Source of the DNA: Stenotrophomonas sp. MMGLT7
GTDB taxonomy: Bacteria > Pseudomonadota > Gammaproteobacteria > Xanthomonadales > Xanthomonadaceae
Reading direction: 5' to 3'
Assembly (NCBI RefSeq): GCF_021168555.1
Contig: NZ_JAJOZS010000007.1
Coordinates: 124,001-188,000 of the forward strand
Length of the DNA: 64,000 nt
The translations under genes were made by a program, and so were the position numbers. The notes beneath the pieces are model-generated. The model saw only the letters and a program-made list of their open reading frames with translations. It had not been told where the DNA came from and made no database searches. Positions within the stretch are counted from its first letter, which is position 1, and every line of letters begins with the position of its first letter. This document shows positions 9,024 to 17,547 of this stretch, piece after piece.

Positions 9024-9487
9024 AGCGCCGGGATTCGGGATTCGGGATTGGGGATTCGGTAAAGGCCGGGGCGTGCCCGCCGCCTTTGCGAATCCCGGCT
9101 TTTCACAGCCGACTGGCTGGTCATCCCCAATCCCCAATCCCGGCTTCCACCGGCTTCTCCCTGATCGAACTGCTGGTGGCGCTGGCGATATTCGCCCTGG
9201 TCGTGGTCGGCCTGCTCAACCTGGCCGGCGAAAGCACCCGCACCGCGGTGCACGTGGAGCGCAGCGTGCTGGCCGGCATCGTCGCCGACAACCTCGCCGC
9301 CGAGGCGGCACTGGCCGAGGCGTCCGCGCTGGCCGCCCCGGCACAGGGCTCCGAACGCCTCGGCGAACGCGATTGGCGCTGGCGGCGCGAGACCGCCGCG
9401 AGCGGCAACGACGGCCTGCTGCGCATCGACATCGAGGTCACCGGCGACGATGGCGCCGTCGCGGCGAACGCCACGGTGTTGCGATGA
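9020..9487 (+). CDS. gspI: Minor type II pseudopilin I with a repeat-encoded leader
   Basis: Minor pseudopilin that nucleates the tip complex with GspJ and GspK. The only plausible start is a GTG overlapping the gspH stop (GTGA). It gives a 155-residue product whose first 45 residues translate the repeat (RRDSGFGIGDSV, then LRIPAFHSRLAGHPQSPIPA) before the cleavage site TG|FSLIELLVALAIFALVVVG. No ATG lies between 9020 and the cleavage site. The mature part is 110 residues, typical for GspI. The leader is closely similar to that of GspH because both come from the same repeat in the same frame. Confidence 0.9.
   Translation: MKRRDSGFGIGDSVKAGACPPPLRIPAFHSRLAGHPQSPIPASTGFSLIELLVALAIFALVVVGLLNLAGESTRTAVHVERSVLAGIVADNLAAEAALAEASALAAPAQGSERLGERDWRWRRETAASGNDGLLRIDIEVTGDDGAVAANATVLR
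9027..9144 (+). repeat. GGGATTC-heptad palindromic repeat, copy 3 (inside 5' end of gspI)
   Basis: Same layout and orientation as copy 2: GGGATTC heptads, then the core TTTTCACAGCCGACTGGCTG (9099-9118), then AATCCCC heptads ending at 9143. It is read in frame through gspI. Four G tracts are present in the left arm. Confidence 0.9.
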
Positions 9488-10209
9488 AGAGCCGGGATTG
9501 GAGATTGGGGATGACCAGCCAGTCGGCTGTGAAAAGCCGGGATTCGCAAAAGCGGCGCGCAGCCGCCGGCGCAGGGTTCTGTCCAATCCCCAATCCCCAA
9601 TCCCGAATCCCCGCCTGCAGCCAGGTGGGCTTCACCCTGATCGAGGTCCTCATCGCCATGGCCGTGTTCGCGCTGCTCTCCGCGGCCGCGGTGGGCATCC
9701 TCGCGTGGACGGCCGACCAGCAGGGTGCGGTCCGCGCCAGGATGGAACGGCTGGGCGAGCTGCAGCGCGCCCACGCCCTGCTGAAGGCGGACCTGGCGCA
9801 GGCGGCGCTGCGGCGCACCCGGCGCAGCGACGGCCGTGCCGAACGCAGCGCCTTCCTCGCCGCGCCACCGGACGACATGCGCGGGCCGCTGTTCGGCTTC
9901 GTCCGCCGCGGCTGGGAAAACGTGGACGCCGCCCCGCGCGCCTCGCTGCAGTACGTCGAGTACCGCGTCGCCGACGGCAGGCTGGAACGCAGCAGCCGCG
10001 CCGCACTCGACGGTGCACCGGCCGAAGCGCCGCAGGTCGTGCTCGAAGGCGTCGGCTCGGCGAAGGCGTACTACTACGCGCGCGGCTTCTGGAGCGACGG
10101 CTGGGGCGGCGGCCTGGACGCCCTGCCGCAGGCCGTGCGCCTGGAACTGCAACTGCGCGACTTCGGCCGGGTGCGGCAGGTGTTCCTGCTGCCGGAGGAG
10201 GGGATGTGA
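9484..10209 (+). CDS. gspJ: Minor type II pseudopilin J with a repeat-encoded leader
   Basis: Large minor pseudopilin of the tip complex. The ATG overlaps the gspI stop (ATGA), giving 241 residues. The leader is 49 residues (or 40 from a second in-frame ATG at 9511) and comes from a copy of the repeat whose core is inverted relative to gspH and gspI; it therefore reads MTSQSAVKSRDSQKRR and then PIPNPQSRIPA before the site VG|FTLIEVLIAMAVFALLSAA. Gly(-1) and Glu(+5) are present. The mature part of about 192 residues is typical. The ORF continues past the end of the repeat without any frame change. Confidence 0.92.
   Translation: MKSRDWRLGMTSQSAVKSRDSQKRRAAAGAGFCPIPNPQSRIPACSQVGFTLIEVLIAMAVFALLSAAAVGILAWTADQQGAVRARMERLGELQRAHALLKADLAQAALRRTRRSDGRAERSAFLAAPPDDMRGPLFGFVRRGWENVDAAPRASLQYVEYRVADGRLERSSRAALDGAPAEAPQVVLEGVGSAKAYYYARGFWSDGWGGGLDALPQAVRLELQLRDFGRVRQVFLLPEEGM
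9491..9616 (+). repeat. GGGATTC-heptad palindromic repeat, copy 4 (inside 5' end of gspJ, core inverted)
   Basis: Left arm with degenerate GGGATTGGAGATTGGGG (fewer G tracts than the other copies), then the reverse-complement core CAGCCAGTCGGCTGTGAAAA (9515-9534), then AATCCCC heptads to 9613. It is read in frame in gspJ. The core orientation is opposite to copies 2 and 3. Confidence 0.88.
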
Positions 10210-11279
10210 AGCGCGGAGCGGGGATTGGGAATTCGGGATGGGGGATTGGTGAAAGCGGCGGGCAGCCGCGGGCGCGGGCTTTTATCCAATCCCCCATCCC
10301 GAATCCCCAATCCCAATCCGGCACCGCCCTGCTGTCGGTGCTGCTGCTGGCCGCGGTGATGGCCGTGCTGGCGGTGGCGATGCTCGACGACATCCGCTTC
10401 GGCCTGCGCCGCGCCGGCAATGCGCAGGCCATCGCCCAGGCGCAGCGCTATGCGCTGGGCAGCGAGGCGCTGGCCAGGCAGCGCATCGGCGAACTGCAGC
10501 GCATGCAGGTCGATGTCGCGCAATGGAACGGCAAGCCGCTGGTGTTCCCGATCGTCGAGGGCGACGACAACCTCGGCATGGTGTACGCGCGGCTGGACGA
10601 TGCCAGCACCTGCTTCAACCTCAACTCCGTGGTCGAGGGCGCGCCGGAGCAATGGACCCGGCGCGAACTGGGCGTGCGCCAGTACGTCGCGCTGCTGCAG
10701 GCACAGGGCTTCGCCGCCGCGCAGGCACAGGCGCTGGCCGATGCGCTGGCCGACTGGATCGATTCCGATGCGCAGCGCGCGCCGCTCGGCGCCGAGGATT
10801 CCAGCTACGCCGCGCTGCAGCCGGCCTATCGCACCTCGGGCGCGCTGCTTGCCGAGCCGTCCGAACTGCGCGCCATCCGCGGCTACGACGCGCAGACCTA
10901 TGCCCGTATCCGCCCGCAGGTCTGCGCCCTGCCCAGCGCGGAACTCTCGCCGGTGAACGTCAACGCGCTCCAGCCGGAGCAGGCACCGGTGCTGAGCATG
11001 CTCAGCCTGGGCCGGCTCACGCCCGCGCAGGCGCGGCGCATCCTGGACCAGCGCCCGGACGGCGGCTGGCGCGATGCGCTGGCGTTCTGGTCGCAGCCCG
11101 CACTGCGCGACGCCGGACTTCCCAACGAGGTCTACGACCAGGTACAGCTGAGCAGCCGCTGGTTCAGGCTGCGCACCGAAGTCGAATACGCCAGCGCACA
11201 AGCGGTGCTGGATGCCTTGCTGCAAGCCGACGGCGGCCCCGCCCGCCTGGTCGCCCGCCGCTGGACGCCCGAAGAATGA
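10206..11279 (+). CDS. gspK: Type II pseudopilin K (tip protein) with a repeat-encoded leader
   Basis: Large pseudopilin capping the pseudopilus. It starts at a GTG overlapping the gspJ stop (GTGA), giving 357 residues. The first 39 residues translate a shorter repeat copy (GAGIGNSGWGIGES, then FIQSPIPNPQSQ) and precede SG|TALLSVLLLAAVMAVLAVAM. As in other GspK proteins, position +5 is not Glu. Downstream features are the GspK-specific alpha domain and the motifs VNVNALQPEQAPVLSMLSLG and RILDQRPDGGW. Confidence 0.92.
   Translation: MKRGAGIGNSGWGIGESGGQPRARAFIQSPIPNPQSQSGTALLSVLLLAAVMAVLAVAMLDDIRFGLRRAGNAQAIAQAQRYALGSEALARQRIGELQRMQVDVAQWNGKPLVFPIVEGDDNLGMVYARLDDASTCFNLNSVVEGAPEQWTRRELGVRQYVALLQAQGFAAAQAQALADALADWIDSDAQRAPLGAEDSSYAALQPAYRTSGALLAEPSELRAIRGYDAQTYARIRPQVCALPSAELSPVNVNALQPEQAPVLSMLSLGRLTPAQARRILDQRPDGGWRDALAFWSQPALRDAGLPNEVYDQVQLSSRWFRLRTEVEYASAQAVLDALLQADGGPARLVARRWTPEE
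10214..10319 (+). repeat. GGGATTC-heptad palindromic repeat, copy 5 (inside 5' end of gspK, short form)
   Basis: GGGATT-type tracts at 10219-10248 and complementary AATCCC tracts at 10286-10318. This copy lacks the CACAGCCGACTGGCTG core found in copies 1-4. It is read in frame in gspK. Confidence 0.85.
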
Positions 11280-12379
11280 CCCAGATCCCCTCCCTCACTC
11301 GCCTGCTGCTGTTGAACGCCGACCCGGCAGGCGCCTCCACCTGCCTGCACATCGATGCCGGCGGACGCATCCTGTCACGCTCGCAGGTCGATGCCGCGCA
11401 GCCGCTGCCGGCCGCTGCCGGCACGCGCGACGTGCTCGCCGTACCGGCCGCCGCGCTGCATCTGCTGTGGATCGAACTGCCCGCGCACAGCGCGGCACAG
11501 GCGCTGGCCGCGGCACGACTGATGCTGGAAGACCTCGTCGCCGGCCCGCGCGAGAACCTGCATGTCGCGCTCGGCGAATTTTCCGCCGACGCCCAGCGCC
11601 TGCTGGCCGTGGTCGATGACCAGACGATGCGCGGCTGGCTGCAGCGCGCCACGCAACTGGGCCTGCAGGCGCAGGCCGTGGTGCCCGATTGCCTGCTGCT
11701 GGACGAGGCACAGGACGACAGCGTGCAGGCCTGCGAGCGCGACGGACGGGTGCTGGCCCGCGGCAAGCGGCTGGCCCTGGCCGCCGAGCCGGATCTGGCC
11801 AGGCGCGTCATCGGCGAACGCCCGCTGCGATGGCTCGACGCCGCCGAGGCCGAGGCATGCCTTGCCGCCCATGCCATCGCGCCGCCCGCCATCGACCTGC
11901 TGCAGGGCGCGCACGCGCGAGGCGACGGAAAATCCCCGCGCCAACGCAGGCGCCTGCGCCTGCTGGCCGCGCTGGTCCTGCTTTCGCCGCTGCTGCTGGT
12001 GGCCGCACAAACGGCCTACCACGCCCTCGCCGCACACCGGCTGCAGGCCCGCGCCGACGCCCTGGCCGCCCGCTTCCAGCCCGGCCTGGACGCAGGGCGG
12101 CTGCACGCGCACTACACCCAGCGTGTGGCCGCCGACGTGCTGGCGGTGCACTCGGCCAGACTGTTCGAAGCCTTGCGCGGCGTGCCCGGCGCGCGCCTGG
12201 ACAGCTACGAGTTCTCCCCCGACGGCGGCCTGCGCGCCGGGCTGCTGCACCCGCGCGAGGCGGACCTGGAGACCCTGCGCCAGCAGCTGGCGGACAACGG
12301 ACTGGAGCTGATCGCGCTGGACAGCCAGCCGGTCGATGCCGGCCTGCGCAGCCTGGTCGCCGTGGAGCCGCTGCAATGA
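11276..12379 (+). CDS. gspL: Type II secretion system protein L
   Basis: Bitopic inner-membrane protein that anchors the GspE ATPase and partners GspM. The ATG overlaps the gspK stop (ATGA); the product is 367 residues. The N-terminal 220 residues form the actin-like cytoplasmic domain, followed by a basic stretch (SPRQRRRLR), a single membrane helix (LLAALVLLSPLLLVAAQTA, about 228-246) and a periplasmic ferredoxin-like domain. Sequence conservation in this family is low, and the call rests partly on position and topology. Confidence 0.88.
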   Translation: MTQIPSLTRLLLLNADPAGASTCLHIDAGGRILSRSQVDAAQPLPAAAGTRDVLAVPAAALHLLWIELPAHSAAQALAAARLMLEDLVAGPRENLHVALGEFSADAQRLLAVVDDQTMRGWLQRATQLGLQAQAVVPDCLLLDEAQDDSVQACERDGRVLARGKRLALAAEPDLARRVIGERPLRWLDAAEAEACLAAHAIAPPAIDLLQGAHARGDGKSPRQRRRLRLLAALVLLSPLLLVAAQTAYHALAAHRLQARADALAARFQPGLDAGRLHAHYTQRVAADVLAVHSARLFEALRGVPGARLDSYEFSPDGGLRAGLLHPREADLETLRQQLADNGLELIALDSQPVDAGLRSLVAVEPLQ

Positions 12380-12876
12380 AGGCACGCATCGAGCAGTTCC
12401 GCCTGTGGTGGCAACGGCGCGAACCGCGCGAACGGCTGATGCTGGGCGCGATGTGCGCGGCAATCGCCGCCTTCGTGCTCTGGTATGCGCTGTTCGTGCC
12501 GCTGCGCATGGCCCGCGACAGTGCCCAGGCCCGCCATGAACGCGCCACGCTGGCGCTGCTCCAGACCGAACTGGAACTGGCCCAGCTGCGCCAGCTGCAG
12601 CAACGCCGGCCACCGCAACCTGCCGATGCGGCGGCGCTGAAGCGTGCCGTGCTGGACAGCGCCGGCAAGGCCGCGCTGGCGGTGAGCCGCGAGCGCGACA
12701 GCGACCCCGCCGGCTTCGGCATCGAAGCCGACGCGGCCAGCCCGCGGCAGTTGTTCGCCTGGCTCGATGCCCTGCGCAACGATCATGGCCTGGCGCCGTC
12801 CAGCCTGAGCGCCGCCAGGAGCGAGGGCGGCTTGCGGGTCCAGGCCGGCTTCGCCCTGGCCCCGTCCAGCCGGTGA
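12376..12876 (+). CDS. gspM: Type II secretion system protein M
   Basis: Small bitopic partner of GspL. The ATG overlaps the gspL stop (ATGA), giving 166 residues. It has a cytoplasmic N terminus (WWQRREPRERLML), one membrane helix (about residues 24-43, GAMCAAIAAFVLWYALFVPL), a coiled region and a small periplasmic ferredoxin-like domain. This is the last recognisable gsp gene. I found no gspN, although the Xcs cluster of Xanthomonas usually ends with one. Confidence 0.88.
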   Translation: MKARIEQFRLWWQRREPRERLMLGAMCAAIAAFVLWYALFVPLRMARDSAQARHERATLALLQTELELAQLRQLQQRRPPQPADAAALKRAVLDSAGKAALAVSRERDSDPAGFGIEADAASPRQLFAWLDALRNDHGLAPSSLSAARSEGGLRVQAGFALAPSSR

Positions 12877-13271
12877 GTCCATCGCCACGGCCCGATGGCT
12901 GCGGGAGTCCGGCGGCATGCGCCAGCGATGGGCCGACACGGCCGGCCGAGATGCGGGGCCCCCTGCCCGTCTGGCCGCAGGCGGACACGAAGCGCCGAGG
13001 CCCCGGTTCGCGCCGCGACCACACGGCCCACGACCTGCGCGCCGGCGCCCCGCCCTGCGCGCCGTCATGCATCCGTCATCATTCCTTCTTCAGGCCTTCA
13101 TCGAGACATGTCCCAATAGCGGGACCACCTCCGCTGCCGGCTGCACCCGCCGCGATGGAACGGGATGCCGGACCTGCAATGGCGCGCGCAAGCGCCTTCC
13201 GAACCTGTCCGGCGCCGCGGGCCACGAATCCCGGAACACCGTCCGACCGATCTCTCTCCCGGTCGACCGGC
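12877..13271. other. Gene-free stretch after gspM
   Basis: About 400 bases with open frames but no recognisable product. The translations are Arg/Pro-rich with no family resemblance, ribosome binding site or coupling to gspM. It may be a decayed gspN or 3' untranslated sequence leading to the terminator at 13272. Confidence 0.4.
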
Positions 13272-13303
13272 GAAGCGGGCTCCATCGGAGCCCGCTTCAT
13301 TTT
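13272..13303 (+). terminator. Intrinsic terminator between the gsp and pst operons
   Basis: A perfect 12-bp stem, GAAGCGGGCTCC and GGAGCCCGCTTC, with loop ATC, followed by ATTTTG. It is the first convincing terminator after gspM and lies just before the pst promoter region. Confidence 0.85.
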
Positions 13304-13330
13304 GTCGCGCCACCATGCCCGGCGGAACGA

Positions 13331-13359
13331 GTGTCATGAAGCCGTAACAAAAACATCAT
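13331..13359 (+). promoter_or_regulatory. Pho box upstream of pstS
   Basis: GTGTCAT (13331) and CCGTAAC (13342) are spaced 11 bases apart around the AT-richer GAAG, and a weaker third half-site ACATCAT follows at 13353, again in 11-base register. This matches the PhoB-binding site CTGTCAT-N4-CTGTCAC found upstream of pst operons in proteobacteria. The pstS start is about 50 bases downstream. Confidence 0.75.
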
Positions 13360-13410
13360 TTCATAGCGCCATCCGCCGGCGCGGCCGGCCCCATGCCCTG
13401 GAGCAACTCC

Positions 13411-14505
13411 ATGAAACTGCAATCGACCGGACTGGCCGCACTGTCGCTGGCCGTCGCCCTGGCTCTCGTCGCCTGCAAGCCGGGCAACGACGCCCAGCCC
13501 GGCGCGACCGCGCCCGATGCCGCCGCCACCGGCACCCCGGCCCCCGGCGACGCCAAGACCGCCGAGATCTCCGGCGCCGGCGCCTCCTTCATCTACCCGC
13601 TGGTGTCCAAGTGGTCGGCCGACTACAACGCCGCCACCGGCAACAAGGTCAACTACCAGTCGATCGGCTCCGGCGGCGGCATCGCCCAGATCAAGGCGGG
13701 CACCGTGGACTTCGGCTCCTCCGACAAGCCGCTGGACAGCGAGGAACTGGCCGCCTCGGGCCTGGGCCAGTTCCCCTCGGCGATCGGCGGCGTGGTGCCG
13801 GTGGTCAACGTCGAAGGACTGCAGCCGGGCCAGCTGCGCCTGACCGGCGCGCTGCTGGCCGACATCTTCCTGGGCAAGGTCACCACCTGGAACGACCCGG
13901 CCATCGCCGCCGTCAACCCCGGGGTGACGCTGCCGTCGGCCAAGATCAACCTGGTGCACCGTTCCGACGGCTCGGGCACCAGCTTCAACTTCACCAACTA
14001 CCTGGCCAAGGTCAGCCCGGAGTGGAAGAGCAAGGTCGGCGAAGGCACCTCGGTGCAGTGGCCGGGCGGCGTCGGCGGCAAGGGCAACGAGGGCGTGGCC
14101 TCGTACGTGCAGCAGATCAAGGGCTCGATCGGCTACGTCGAGCTGGCCTACGCGCTGCAGAACAACATGCCGTACGCGTCGCTGCAGAACGCGGCCGGCA
14201 ACTGGATCCAGCCCAGCGCCGAGAGCTTCGCCGCCGCGGCCGCCAGCGCCGACTGGGCCAACGCCAAGGACTTCAACCTGGTCATCACCAACGCCCCGGG
14301 CGAGCAGGCGTGGCCGATCACCGCCACCAACTTCATGCTGATGCCGAAGCAGCCCAAGGACGCCGCGCGCAGCAAGGCGACGCTGGACTTCTTCAAGTGG
14401 GCGTTCGAGCAGGGCCAGGCACAGGCCAACGAGCTGCACTACGTGCCGCTGCCGCCGGAGCTGGTTCAGCAGATCGAGGCCTACTGGACGGCCGAGTTCA
14501 AGTGA
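13411..14505 (+). CDS. pstS: Phosphate ABC transporter substrate-binding lipoprotein
   Basis: Binds inorganic phosphate in the periplasm and delivers it to PstCA. I chose the ATG at 13411 because GGAG lies seven bases upstream; the ATG at 13393 lacks a site and would spoil the signal peptide. The 364-residue product has a lipoprotein signal with lipobox LVAC (Cys22), then the phosphate-binding motifs GAGASFIYPL, GSGGGIAQIKAG, DFGSSDKPL and RSDGSGTSFNFTNYL. Lipid anchoring differs from the soluble E. coli PstS. A 346-base gap containing hairpins and a repeat separates it from pstC, which could lower expression of the downstream permease. Confidence 0.96.
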   Translation: MKLQSTGLAALSLAVALALVACKPGNDAQPGATAPDAAATGTPAPGDAKTAEISGAGASFIYPLVSKWSADYNAATGNKVNYQSIGSGGGIAQIKAGTVDFGSSDKPLDSEELAASGLGQFPSAIGGVVPVVNVEGLQPGQLRLTGALLADIFLGKVTTWNDPAIAAVNPGVTLPSAKINLVHRSDGSGTSFNFTNYLAKVSPEWKSKVGEGTSVQWPGGVGGKGNEGVASYVQQIKGSIGYVELAYALQNNMPYASLQNAAGNWIQPSAESFAAAAASADWANAKDFNLVITNAPGEQAWPITATNFMLMPKQPKDAARSKATLDFFKWAFEQGQAQANELHYVPLPPELVQQIEAYWTAEFK

Positions 14506-14851
14506 CGCAACGGCGCGGCCGTGCCTCCGGCACGGTCGCCCTTGCCGTTGGGTCATCCCCGCGAAGTGCTTTTCCACAGCCGAATGGCTGGTAAAGCGGG
14601 GATCCAGCGACTTTGCTCCTGGCTCCTGTCTTTCTCATCGCCCCACCAGGCGAAGGCCAACGTCCCTGGATCCCCGCTTTCGCGGGGACGACGATAGATG
14701 CAATATCGCCACGGCGGCTCCACGTGCTCCGTCCACCGGCCTTGCGCTCCACGCCAGGCGCAACGCCTCCGCCTCCGGCCCACCTGCCATCGCGCAGTTC
14801 CACGGCACCCCGCTCGCGCCCGCTCACTGATCCAAGGCCCCCCGCCTCCCC
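14506..14851 (+). repeat. Palindromic repeat cluster in the pstS-pstC gap
   Basis: A small hairpin CCGTGCCTCCGGCACGG lies at 14519-14535. A longer palindromic element spans 14551-14694: GGTCATCCCCGCGAAG at one end and CTTTCGCGGGGACGACG at the other, with GGGGATCCAG / CTGGATCCCC inside. Its interior (14570-14591, TTTTCCACAGCCGAATGGCTGG) closely matches the core of the gsp repeats. Elements of this REP-like type between cotranscribed genes often protect the upstream mRNA, consistent with more PstS than PstC. No gene is visible. Confidence 0.75.
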
Positions 14852-15826
14852 ATGAATTCCACCGTCATTCCCGAAGCGATCTCCGCCCCGACCGGGCGCG
14901 ATCTTCGCGATGCCCGTGCCGACCGCTGGTTCCGCTGGGTGCTGGTCGCCACCGTCGTGTTCGTGCTGCTGGCCCTGGCCAGCGCCGCGCTGTCGATGCT
15001 TTGGGGTGGCCGCCAGGCACTGCAGGTGCAGGGCCTGAGCTTCTTCTACTCGTCCGAATGGAACCCGGTCGAGAACAAGTACGGCGCACTGGCGCCGATA
15101 TACGGCACCCTGGTGACGGCGATGATCGGCATGGTGATCGCGGTGCCGGTGAGCTACGGCATCGCCTTCTTCCTGACCGAGGTGGCGCCGCGCTGGCTGC
15201 GCGGCCCGGTCAGCACCGCCATCGAGCTGCTGGCCGGCATCCCGTCGATCATCTACGGCATGTGGGGCCTGTTCGTGCTGGTGCCGGTTATGACCGAGTA
15301 CGGCACCCCCTGGCTCAACGACCACCTCGGCACGCTGCCGCTGATCGGCCCGCTGTTCCAGGGGCCGCCGTTGGGCATCGGCATGCTCACCGCCGGCTTC
15401 GTGCTGGCGATCATGGTGATCCCGTTCATTTCCTCGGTGATGCGCGAGGTGTTCCTGACCGTGCCGACGCGGCTGAAGGAGTCGGCCTACGCGCTGGGCT
15501 CCACCCGCTGGGAAGTGAGCTGGGACATCGTGCTGCCGTATACCCGCTCGGCGGTGATCGGCGGCATCTTCCTGGGCCTGGGCCGCGCGCTCGGCGAGAC
15601 CATGGCGGTGGCCTTCGTGATCGGCAACAGCGTGCGGCTGTCGCCCTCGCTGCTTGAGCCCGGCACCACCATCGCCGCGCTGATCGCCAACGACTTCGGC
15701 GAGGCGACGGAAACCTACCGCTCGGCGCTGCTGCTGCTGGGCTTCGTGCTGTTCATCGTCACCTTCGTGGTGCTGGCGATCGCCCGGCTGATGCTGATGC
15801 GGCTGTCGCAGAAGGAGGGCAACTGA
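14852..15826 (+). CDS. pstC: Phosphate ABC transporter permease PstC
   Basis: One of the two inner-membrane permease subunits for phosphate import. The product is 324 residues with six predicted helices; the first is [20 protein letters not shown]. The binding-protein-dependent permease EAA motif is [21 protein letters not shown], and the preceding segment [15 protein letters not shown] is typical of PstC. Its TGA stop overlaps the pstA ATG by one base. Confidence 0.96.
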   Translation: MNSTVIPEAISAPTGRDLRDARADRWFRWVLVATVVFVLLALASAALSMLWGGRQALQVQGLSFFYSSEWNPVENKYGALAPIYGTLVTAMIGMVIAVPVSYGIAFFLTEVAPRWLRGPVSTAIELLAGIPSIIYGMWGLFVLVPVMTEYGTPWLNDHLGTLPLIGPLFQGPPLGIGMLTAGFVLAIMVIPFISSVMREVFLTVPTRLKESAYALGSTRWEVSWDIVLPYTRSAVIGGIFLGLGRALGETMAVAFVIGNSVRLSPSLLEPGTTIAALIANDFGEATETYRSALLLLGFVLFIVTFVVLAIARLMLMRLSQKEGN

Positions 15827-16695
15827 TGGCGGCCAGCGACGTCTCCCGGCGCCTGTACAACCGCCGCCGCGTGGTCAACGCGGTCGCGCTGCTGCTTTCG
15901 TGCGTGACCGCGCTGTTCGGCCTGTTCTTCCTCGGCTGGATCCTGTGGACGCTGGTCGCCAAGGGCATCGCCGGCATCGACTGGAACCTGTTCACCATGA
16001 TGACGCCGCCGCCGATGCAGGAAGGCGGCCTGGCCAACGCCTTCTTCGGCAGCGCGGTGATGTGTGCGCTGGCGATCGCCATCGGCACCCCGCTGGGGGT
16101 GGCCGCCGGCACCTGGCTGGCCGAGTACGGCAACGTCCGCAAGGCCGGCCTGGTGGTGCGCTTCGTCAACGACATCCTGCTGTCGGCGCCGTCGATCGTG
16201 CTCGGCCTGTTCGTCTACACGCTGTACGTGATGCAGACCGGCGGGCGCTTCTCGGCCTTCGCCGGCGCGCTGTCGCTGGCCTTCATCGTGCTGCCGGTGG
16301 TGGTGCGCACCACCGACGAGATGCTGCGGCTGGTGCCCGCGCAGATGCGCGAGGCGGCGCTGTCGCTGGGCGTGCCGCAGTGGAAGGTGATCGTGCAGGT
16401 GGTCTACCGCAGCGCCGCGGCCGGCATCGTCACCGGCATACTGCTGGCGCTGGCGCGCATCAGCGGCGAGACCGCGCCGCTGCTGTTCACCGCCTTCGGC
16501 AACCAGTACTGGAACAGCAACATCTTCCAGCCGATGGCCTCGGTGCCGGTGGTGATGAACCAGTTCGCCGGCAGCCCCTACGAGTCCTGGCAGACGCTGG
16601 CCTGGGCCGGTGCGCTGGTGCTCACCGTGTTCGTGCTGCTGGTCAGCCTGGGCGCGCGCGCCCTGCTCCTGCGCAACAAGATCTCCAACGATTGA
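15826..16695 (+). CDS. pstA: Phosphate ABC transporter permease PstA
   Basis: Second permease subunit, pairing with PstC. The product is 289 residues, with the permease loop [20 protein letters not shown] and the PstA-typical segments [20 protein letters not shown] and [20 protein letters not shown]. The start overlaps pstC by one base (TGATG). It ends 17 bases before pstB. Confidence 0.96.
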   Translation: MAASDVSRRLYNRRRVVNAVALLLSCVTALFGLFFLGWILWTLVAKGIAGIDWNLFTMMTPPPMQEGGLANAFFGSAVMCALAIAIGTPLGVAAGTWLAEYGNVRKAGLVVRFVNDILLSAPSIVLGLFVYTLYVMQTGGRFSAFAGALSLAFIVLPVVVRTTDEMLRLVPAQMREAALSLGVPQWKVIVQVVYRSAAAGIVTGILLALARISGETAPLLFTAFGNQYWNSNIFQPMASVPVVMNQFAGSPYESWQTLAWAGALVLTVFVLLVSLGARALLLRNKISND

Positions 16696-16712
16696 AGCCC
16701 TCGGACCCCTCC

Positions 16713-17543
16713 ATGAACGATCTCCACCACGCCACGCACATGCAGCGCATCGCGGTCCCGGCCTCGAACGGTGCCGCGCTGGCGGACTCGCCGATCAAGC
16801 TGTCCGCGCGCGGGCTGGACTTCTACTACGACAAGTACCACGCGCTGAAGAACATCGACCTGGACATCCCGGAAAAGCGCGTGACCGCGCTGATCGGCCC
16901 GTCCGGCTGCGGCAAGTCCACGCTGCTGCGCATCTTCAACCGCATCTACGCGCTGTACCCGAAGATGCTCGCCACCGGCCAGGTGCTGCTGGACGGGGAG
17001 AACGTGCTCTCGCCCAAGTACCCGATGAACCGGCTGCGCAGCAAGGTCGGCATGGTGTTCCAGAAGCCGGTGCCGTTCCCGATGACCATCTTCGAGAACG
17101 TCGCCTACGGCATCCGCCACCACGAGAAGCTGTCGAAGGGCGAGATGAACGACCGCGTCGAGCAGGCGCTGCGCCAGGGCGCGCTGTGGGACGAGGTCAA
17201 GGACAAGCTGGGCCAGAGCGCGCTGGGCCTGTCCGGCGGCCAGCAGCAGCGCCTGTGCATCGCCCGCGCGGTGGCGCTCAAGCCCGACGTGCTGCTGCTG
17301 GACGAGCCGACCTCGGCGCTGGACCCGATCTCCACCAGCCGCATCGAGCAGCTGGTGGAGGAGCTCAAGCACGACTACACCATCGTCATCGTCACCCACA
17401 ACATGCAGCAGGCCGCGCGCGTGTCCGACTTCACCGCCTTCATGTACCTGGGCGACCTGATCGAGCACGACCGCACCGAAGTGATCTTCTCGCAGCCGTC
17501 CAAGCGGCAGACCGAGGATTACATTACCGGGCGGTTCGGGTGA
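16713..17543 (+). CDS. pstB: Phosphate ABC transporter ATPase PstB
   Basis: Energises phosphate import. The product is 276 residues with Walker [10 protein letters not shown] (residues 62-70), signature [14 protein letters not shown], Walker [14 protein letters not shown] and the H-loop [14 protein letters not shown]. The ATG at 16713 follows pstA closely; the longer open frame upstream is inside pstA. The N terminus has about 25 extra residues before the first strand, common in this group. Confidence 0.97.
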   Translation: MNDLHHATHMQRIAVPASNGAALADSPIKLSARGLDFYYDKYHALKNIDLDIPEKRVTALIGPSGCGKSTLLRIFNRIYALYPKMLATGQVLLDGENVLSPKYPMNRLRSKVGMVFQKPVPFPMTIFENVAYGIRHHEKLSKGEMNDRVEQALRQGALWDEVKDKLGQSALGLSGGQQQRLCIARAVALKPDVLLLDEPTSALDPISTSRIEQLVEELKHDYTIVIVTHNMQQAARVSDFTAFMYLGDLIEHDRTEVIFSQPSKRQTEDYITGRFG

Positions 17544-17547
17544 ACCG

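Noticed and set aside
7891-9616. CRISPR-like array from GGGATTC repeats
   Set aside because: Units are heptads inside palindromic elements, separated by genes; there are no equal-length unique spacers and no cas genes.
12917-13339. 140-codon ORF between gspM and pstS
   Set aside because: It crosses the strong terminator at 13272 and the Pho box, has no ribosome binding site and an Arg/Pro-rich, motif-less translation.
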